Assembly: GCA_016196065.1 (NCBI GenBank)
Contig: JACPYL010000018.1
Location: 118,185-182,184, forward strand
Length of the DNA: 64,000 nt
Direction: 5' to 3'
Origin: Acidobacteriota bacterium
GTDB lineage: Bacteria; Acidobacteriota; Terriglobia; Terriglobales; Acidobacteriaceae
The notes beneath the pieces were generated by a model. That model was not told where the DNA came from and made no database searches. It worked only from the letters and a program-made list of their open reading frames with translations. The translations under genes and the position numbers were made by a program. Positions within the stretch are counted from its first letter, which is position 1, and every line of letters begins with the position of its first letter. Of the stretch, positions 58,930 through 64,000 are shown piece by piece.

Positions 58930-61900
58930 ATGATGAAACGAAGCGCGCTGCTTACCATCGTTGTTTTGTCCATCTGCCAATTCCTCTATAGCCAAGCCAA
59001 CGGAAGTTTCTCCGGCACAGTCACGGATAAAACCGGGTCAGTCATTGCGGGCGCGACCGTAAAAGTCACGTCCGAGGCCACGGGCATCTCGCGTGACGCA
59101 AAAACGGATGCGTCGGGACACTATTCCGTCCCATTGCTGCCTGTCTCGGATTACACCGTCCGCGTAGACTCACAGGGCTTTCAGGCTGCCGAACAAAGGA
59201 ATGTCAAATTGCAGATCGACGAACACCGCGAGTTGGACTTCTCACTCGCTCCAGCGTCGGTCAGTCAAACCGTGGACGTAAGCGCCGAAGAAGTAGCTGT
59301 GCAGACCACGAATCCGACTCTTGGTCAGGTCATTACCGAGGAACAAGTCGCCCAGTTGCCGCTCAATGGCCGCAATTTCGTTCAGTTGGCGACGCTTACT
59401 CCGGGCACTACGCAAGAGACCAATCCCAACAGCTTCTTCAACGGCGGACCCAGCAGCGAAGTTTCGACGCGCGGTTCTTTTTCGCTTTCAGTCGGCGGAT
59501 CAAGAGCCAGTGCCACGGACTGGTTGCTCGACGGCAATGACAACAACGAACTAACTGCCGGAGGTATCGCGATCATCCCTTCGATTGACGCCATCCAGGA
59601 ATTCAAGGTCCTTACCTATAACTACTCGGCGCAATATGGAACCCGCGCGGGCCCGACGGTAATTCTGTCGACCAAGGCGGGCGGCAACAAGTTCCACGGC
59701 TCGCTGTTCGAGTTTCTCCGCAATACCTCGTTTGATGCCAAAAGCTTTTTTGCGCAAAAAGTAGAGAAATTCAATCTCAACCAGTTTGGTGGATCCCTTG
59801 GCGGCCCGATCGTAAAGGACAAGACTTTCTTCTTTATCGACTACGAGGCAAAGCGGTCGCGGCAGGGCAACAACTTCCTGGGAATCGTACCCACGCAAGA
59901 AATGCGGAATGGCGACTTCAGTCACACAATCACGGGAGCTGACAACCCAATCGGGTACATTCACAATCCGTTTGTTACGGGAGCCGACAATACAAACTTC
60001 CAGTGTGACGGCGAAGGATCTCCGATTCCGGGAAATGCCGACGGTTCGCAAGCTCCCGGTGTGGATTGCAACAAGATTCCCGGCAACTTGCTTGATCCGG
60101 CGGCAGCCCAAATGCTGGCTTCCACGGATTTCTATCCTTTGCCCAACACGGACCCGGCAGTGAGCAACGGGAACAACTTCATCAATGCTCCTTCAAGGAA
60201 GGTTGACGAGGGGAAATTCGACATCCGGCTGGATCACAATTTTTCCTCTAAGGACTCGCTGTTCGCGCGGTTTAGCTATGACCAAGCGACGGTGTTCATC
60301 CCTGGCGGATCTCCAGGATTTGCCGAAGCCAATGCCTTCGGCAGCACGCAGGACATTGACAACCATGGGCGTAACGTCTCACTTTCCGAGACCCACATTT
60401 TCTCGGGGAACAGCATCAACCAGTTCAGTGCAGGTTATAACCGCATATTCAATCACATTCGTTCCAAGGGGAGCGGGACCTGCATTTCCGAACAACTGGG
60501 TATTCCGGGAGCGAACCTGGGTGGAATCAGCTGCGGGTTGACGTCCATGATCATCGGGGGCGGTTTCTGGTCTCTGGGCGATCGCGGGTTTGCACCGTTC
60601 CAGGGTGGTACGAACGTGTTCACGATCGCGGATTCGTTCGACATGATCCGCGGGAAGCACAACATCAAGATTGGCGGCGAGCTGCGCATCAACCAATTGA
60701 ACGTGGCCACCAACGCATTTCAAGATGGATTCCTTGTCTTCACGAACGCGTGGGCGGGCGATAACATGGCGAATTTTGCCCTCGGCTTGCCCGACTTGGC
60801 TCTCCATGATCAGACCTTTAAGGGCTCAACGACAGGCCGGCGCTGGAAGCTGTTCCGCCCGTACATTCAAGACGACTGGCGTGTAACTAACAACCTGACA
60901 TTGAACCTCGGCTTGGCTTGGGCCCTCGTGACCCCCGTCACCGAAGCTCAGAATCGCCAAGCGAATTTTGACTTTGCAACCGGCAAGTTCCTCATTCCGG
61001 GGCAGGGTTCTGACTCCAGAGTTGGCGTGCAATGGGACAAGCGCGCCTTTGAGCCACGTATCGGGTTGGCATGGAAGCCCTTTGGAAGCAACAAGACTGC
61101 GGTCAGAGCTGGCTACGCGATCTTCCACGATTCTTCCTGGAACCAGGGAGGGCAGGGCTTGTGGGAGAATCCACCCTTCTTCGCGGAATCCAATTTCGCG
61201 GCATTCTTCCCCGATGCATGCCCGTTCGAACTAGCTGCCTGCCATCAGACATTCGACTTGGCAGCAACTGGCAAAGGGATTTCTCCAAGTGCTCTTTGTC
61301 CAGCTGAGACGTGCGCATCGGGATTCCCAATCATCTCTCAGCCCACCGACCCGGCCGACTTTGGCGGCAACATCTTCTCGCAGAATCTCGACTTCAAAAT
61401 GGGAACGGTGCAGCAGTACAACTTCAACGTCGAGCGTCAGTTACCGGGCGATATCGTGTTAACGGTTGGCTACGCGGGGTCGAAGAGTACACACATCCTG
61501 GTGGATGGACAAAACTTAAACGTGAAGTCTCCCTCTGCCTGCGATCCAGGCGACCCGACGTTCGACCCCAACTACAAGCTTGGTTGCGGTCTGGGGAACA
61601 CGGTCGCGTACCCGCAGTTCGGGAACATTCAGAACATTAACGACATCGGTTCAGCACGATATGATTCGCTACAAATCAAAGCCGAGACCAAGAGTGCTCG
61701 GCACGGCCTTTATGCCCTGCTGAGCTACACTTACGCTCGAGCGTTCGACAGCGGCTTCTCCGATGGCCTTGGAACCGGCACGGGAGCTACCTACTTCCCG
61801 CTGCCCGGCACTTCCAAGGGGGATTGGGCGCTCTCGCAAATCCACCTCAATCACAACTTCTCGGCGAGCGTGATCTACGATTTGCCTTTCGGGAAGGGCA

Positions 61901-62403
61901 AGGAATTCGGAAACAGCTGGAGTACACCGGTCGATGCCGTTCTCGGTAATTGGCAGATCAACGTCATTGAAAGGATCACTTCAGGATTTCCCATTTTCAT
62001 CACGACCAGCAACAACACAACCGGAGTAAGTTTCGCCAACAACGGAAACAACTCCATCCGGCCCAACCAGACTTGCAGCGGGAAGATCGGCAATCCAACT
62101 CCGGCTAAGTGGTTTAACACGGATTGTTTTGAAGACCCAGCACCAGGGCAGCTTGGCACCGCCGGTCGATCCCCTCTCTATGGCCCAGGCTTCGTGAACA
62201 CTGATTTTTCTGTGGTTAAGCAGTTCACATTGCTTCGCGAGAGAGGTGTGAATCTGGAATTCCGTGCGGAGTTTTTCAACTTGTTCAATCACGCGCAATT
62301 CTTCCAACCGGACAGTGACCTAGCCTCTGGCACGTTCGGCAAGATTTCGCAGACTGTGAACAACGCTCGATTGACACAGTTCGCTCTCAAGCTGCATTTC
62401 TAG
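58930..62403 (+). CDS. Oar-like TonB-dependent receptor, second copy
   Basis: 1157 residues. Signal peptide (TIVVLSICQFLYSQ), carboxypeptidase-regulatory-like domain (SFSGTVTDKTGSVIAGATVK, YSVPLLPVSDYTVRVDSQGF), plug domain (QLPLNGRNFVQLATLTPG) and large barrel (LGGPIVKDKTFFFIDYEAK; NIKIGGELRINQLN), ending LTQFALKLHF. It matches the receptor at 36786 in architecture but is not a recent duplicate. It lies upstream of two exported nucleoside-hydrolase-like genes and divergent from the nucleoside phosphorylase-transporter pair, so a nucleoside or nucleotide-containing ligand is possible. Confidence 0.9.
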   Translation: MMKRSALLTIVVLSICQFLYSQANGSFSGTVTDKTGSVIAGATVKVTSEATGISRDAKTDASGHYSVPLLPVSDYTVRVDSQGFQAAEQRNVKLQIDEHRELDFSLAPASVSQTVDVSAEEVAVQTTNPTLGQVITEEQVAQLPLNGRNFVQLATLTPGTTQETNPNSFFNGGPSSEVSTRGSFSLSVGGSRASATDWLLDGNDNNELTAGGIAIIPSIDAIQEFKVLTYNYSAQYGTRAGPTVILSTKAGGNKFHGSLFEFLRNTSFDAKSFFAQKVEKFNLNQFGGSLGGPIVKDKTFFFIDYEAKRSRQGNNFLGIVPTQEMRNGDFSHTITGADNPIGYIHNPFVTGADNTNFQCDGEGSPIPGNADGSQAPGVDCNKIPGNLLDPAAAQMLASTDFYPLPNTDPAVSNGNNFINAPSRKVDEGKFDIRLDHNFSSKDSLFARFSYDQATVFIPGGSPGFAEANAFGSTQDIDNHGRNVSLSETHIFSGNSINQFSAGYNRIFNHIRSKGSGTCISEQLGIPGANLGGISCGLTSMIIGGGFWSLGDRGFAPFQGGTNVFTIADSFDMIRGKHNIKIGGELRINQLNVATNAFQDGFLVFTNAWAGDNMANFALGLPDLALHDQTFKGSTTGRRWKLFRPYIQDDWRVTNNLTLNLGLAWALVTPVTEAQNRQANFDFATGKFLIPGQGSDSRVGVQWDKRAFEPRIGLAWKPFGSNKTAVRAGYAIFHDSSWNQGGQGLWENPPFFAESNFAAFFPDACPFELAACHQTFDLAATGKGISPSALCPAETCASGFPIISQPTDPADFGGNIFSQNLDFKMGTVQQYNFNVERQLPGDIVLTVGYAGSKSTHILVDGQNLNVKSPSACDPGDPTFDPNYKLGCGLGNTVAYPQFGNIQNINDIGSARYDSLQIKAETKSARHGLYALLSYTYARAFDSGFSDGLGTGTGATYFPLPGTSKGDWALSQIHLNHNFSASVIYDLPFGKGKEFGNSWSTPVDAVLGNWQINVIERITSGFPIFITTSNNTTGVSFANNGNNSIRPNQTCSGKIGNPTPAKWFNTDCFEDPAPGQLGTAGRSPLYGPGFVNTDFSVVKQFTLLRERGVNLEFRAEFFNLFNHAQFFQPDSDLASGTFGKISQTVNNARLTQFALKLHF

Positions 62404-62430
62404 AGCGTACGGCGGGCGGATATCAACCTC

Positions 62431-62475
62431 GGGCAGACTGAGTTTCTGGAAACCATCCAGACAGTCAGTCTGCCC
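62431..62475 (+). terminator. Long stem-loop between the receptor and nucleoside-hydrolase genes
   Basis: GGGCAGACTGA (62431-62441) pairs perfectly with TCAGTCTGCCC (62465-62475), 11 pairs, enclosing a smaller CTGGA/TCCAG hairpin (62446-62460). It is followed by TCAATTTTG, a weak U-tract. It probably ends most receptor transcripts, or acts as a processing or stabilising element before the 62509 gene. Confidence 0.55.
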
Positions 62476-62508
62476 TCAATTTTGTAATCGACAGTCTCGC
62501 GAGGAAAC

Positions 62509-63606
62509 ATGGTTCGCTTTCCAAAGAGTGCCTTCGCGTTCTTGCTGGTTAGTCTGTTCGCAGTTCCCGCCTCCTCCCAGAAGGTCAAAGTCATCGTCGA
62601 CCAGGACGCCCGCGGTCCCGGCACCAGCGACCAGCAAGCAATTCTCGTCTTTCTCAACTCGGAAAAGTTTGACGTGCTGGGCATCACCACTGTGAGCGGC
62701 GATCAGTGGGTACGGGAAGAGACGCAGCATGTGCTGCGGATGCTGGAAGTTGCCGAACGGACGGATGTGCCCGTCATTCAGGGAGCTGAGTTTCCTCTGC
62801 TGAATTCCAAAGAGGAGTCCGAACGCTGGGAAGCTCTCTACGGCAAGCTGGAATACAAGGGCTGCTGGACGGAGCATTTCGCGGCAAAGAGGTCGACCAT
62901 CTATGACGAGCCCTATCACGCGCCTGACGTGATCCCTCCGATGCAGGAAGGCGCTCCGCACGTTCAGGTAGCTCCTGGCACTGCGGCTGAGTTCATCGTC
63001 AAGATGGTGCATAAGTACCCCGGAGAGGTCGTCCTGTGGGCCGGGGGACCCCTTACAAACTACGCCCTGGCTCTGAAGCTGGATCCGGAAGTGGCTACGC
63101 TGGCAAAAGAGTTTGTCCTGATGGGTGGCGGGTTGTATGCCGACAAGGGGGCCATCGATCCGGGAGCGCTCGATGCACGGCGCGAGTTCAACTGGTGGTT
63201 TGATCCGGAAGCGGCTCGCATCGTCCTGCGCGCTCCGTGGAAGAAAATGACGATCACGCCGGTCGATATTTCCGTCAAGACGCGCTTCACGACGGAAATG
63301 AAAGCGACGATCGCGAAAGCGGGCACTCCAGTCACGCAATATCTCGACAAATATTCCCTGCCCGGCTACATGTGGGACGAGATTGCTGGCGCGGCGATGA
63401 TCGATCCATCGATTATCACCGGGCAAAAGCAACTCTACATGGATATCGACGTCGATCACGGCCCGAGCTATGGCAAGACGCTGTTCTGGGACGCCAAGAC
63501 TAAGGTTCCTCCCTATATGCGGCTGGCCAATGTCCAGTTCGACATCGACGCGGAAAAGTTCTACAAAATCTACATCGACTTGATGACGCGGGCGCCGCAC
63601 AAATGA
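62509..63606 (+). CDS. Exported nucleoside hydrolase-family protein
   Basis: 365 residues with signal peptide 1-23 (FAFLLVSLFAVPASSQ). Inosine-uridine hydrolase fold: LGITTVSGD, EFVLMGGGLYADKG and the terminal Asp context FWDAKTKV are recognisable. The metal loop normally DxDxGxDDAxA reads VDQDARGPGTSDQQAILV, with an insertion and only one Asp of the DD pair. GGPLTNYALAL is kept. It may hydrolyse nucleosides in the periplasm or may have changed substrate. A tandem relative overlaps its stop by four bases. Confidence 0.8.
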   Translation: MVRFPKSAFAFLLVSLFAVPASSQKVKVIVDQDARGPGTSDQQAILVFLNSEKFDVLGITTVSGDQWVREETQHVLRMLEVAERTDVPVIQGAEFPLLNSKEESERWEALYGKLEYKGCWTEHFAAKRSTIYDEPYHAPDVIPPMQEGAPHVQVAPGTAAEFIVKMVHKYPGEVVLWAGGPLTNYALALKLDPEVATLAKEFVLMGGGLYADKGAIDPGALDARREFNWWFDPEAARIVLRAPWKKMTITPVDISVKTRFTTEMKATIAKAGTPVTQYLDKYSLPGYMWDEIAGAAMIDPSIITGQKQLYMDIDVDHGPSYGKTLFWDAKTKVPPYMRLANVQFDIDAEKFYKIYIDLMTRAPHK

Positions 63607-64000
63607 CGAAGCAATCCACCATCCGATGGACAGTCGCAATCTTCCTGCTGGCAAACTGCATCGCGATGGCGGAGCAGCGCCGCAAGGTCATCATCAACGA
63701 AGACTTCTCGGGACCCGGCGGCAGCAACATGCAGACGCTGCTTGTTTTGGTTCAATCTCCGCAGGTCGAAGTACTGGGAATAACCGTCGTCAGCGGCGAC
63801 CAGTGGCGCGACGAAGAAGTTGCCCACACTCTCCGATTGCTGGAGATCATCGGCCGGTCTGACATTCCCGTCATGGCCGGAGCCGCATTTCCACTGGTCC
63901 GCACGCGGGAAGAATCGCAGTTGTGGCAGCAACGGTATGGAAAAGTCGGTTACGCGGGCGCATGGGATACCCGCTGGTGGCACGAGCACGACGTCATTCC
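63603..64000 (+). CDS. Second exported nucleoside hydrolase-family protein, 5' part (runs off window)
   Basis: The ATG at 63603 overlaps the previous stop (ATGA), and the frame stays open to the last base; about 132 residues visible. Signal peptide 1-23 (WTVAIFLLANCIAMA). It is paralogous to the preceding protein (VLGITVVSGDQWRDEE, RLLEIIGRSDIPVM, GAAFPLVRTREES). The N-terminal metal loop is more altered still: INEDFSGPGGSNMQTL lacks both Asp of the DD pair, so calcium binding is doubtful. The remainder lies outside the window. Confidence 0.78.
   Translation, partial: MTKQSTIRWTVAIFLLANCIAMAEQRRKVIINEDFSGPGGSNMQTLLVLVQSPQVEVLGITVVSGDQWRDEEVAHTLRLLEIIGRSDIPVMAGAAFPLVRTREESQLWQQRYGKVGYAGAWDTRWWHEHDVI

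Noticed and set aside
62476..63654. Minus-strand frame of about 392 codons
   Set aside because: Antisense to the exported nucleoside-hydrolase gene; no recognisable motif.

Overview
The window looks like chromosomal DNA of a soil-type Acidobacteriota (class Terriglobia, Koribacter/Sulfotelmatobacter-like). This is inferred from three things: the Oar-type TonB-dependent receptors with an N-terminal carboxypeptidase-regulatory-like domain, the ECF sigma factor next to a Ser/Thr kinase with TPR repeats, and the short GC-rich palindromes between genes. Base composition is moderately GC-rich by eye. No rRNA, tRNA, CRISPR array, transposase or integrase was seen; this is a gene-dense stretch of mostly core metabolism.

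Layout. 0-4.3 kb: 3' part of an outer-membrane receptor, converging on a FecR-domain secreted protein with a long low-complexity tail. 4.5-7.3 kb: arsenic operon arsR-arsM-arsC-acr3, probably starting with a leaderless mRNA. 7.3-10.1 kb: two-component pair (histidine kinase, NtrC-type regulator). 10.1-13.4 kb: ECF sigma factor and Ser/Thr kinase-TPR protein. 13.6-14.3 kb: unknown membrane protein. 14.4-18.4 kb: minus-strand arginine operon argR-argC-argB-(N-acetylglutamate synthase)-argJ, with a promoter overlapped by ARG-box-like sequences. 18.5-19.4 kb: LysR regulator. 19.4-25.8 kb: histidine operon hisI-G-D-C-B-H-F-A, preceded by a 22-codon leader peptide with eight His codons, an intrinsic terminator and a competing antiterminator. 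This is a textbook attenuator. 25.8-36.7 kb: nitrogen assimilation, with gltBD on the minus strand and amt-glnK-glnD on the plus strand. 36.8-40.3 kb: Oar-like receptor. 40.7-44.2 kb: lone type IV pilin-like protein and a GAF-domain glycogen phosphorylase.

44.4-55.8 kb holds the most interesting content. A molybdenum hydroxylase (FAD subunit plus a fused 2Fe-2S/Mo subunit), a 6-hydroxynicotinate reductase homologue, a UPF0280 (ApbE-superfamily) protein and two tandem DUF1185/AA_synth paralogues lie in one tightly overlapping operon. They are followed by a secreted amidohydrolase, an enamidase homologue and a nicotinamidase-like hydrolase. Together these could carry nicotinamide -> nicotinate -> 6-hydroxynicotinate -> tetrahydro-6-oxonicotinate -> 2-formylglutarate, the reductive nicotinate route best known from Eubacterium barkeri, with extra proteins of unknown function.

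56-64 kb continues the nucleoside theme: CNT-type nucleoside transporter, pyrimidine-nucleoside phosphorylase, a second Oar-like receptor, and two tandem exported nucleoside-hydrolase-fold proteins whose metal-binding Asp motif is altered. The 44-64 kb region may together scavenge nucleosides, NAD-derived nicotinamide and related N-heterocycles. That functional link is inference from gene order.
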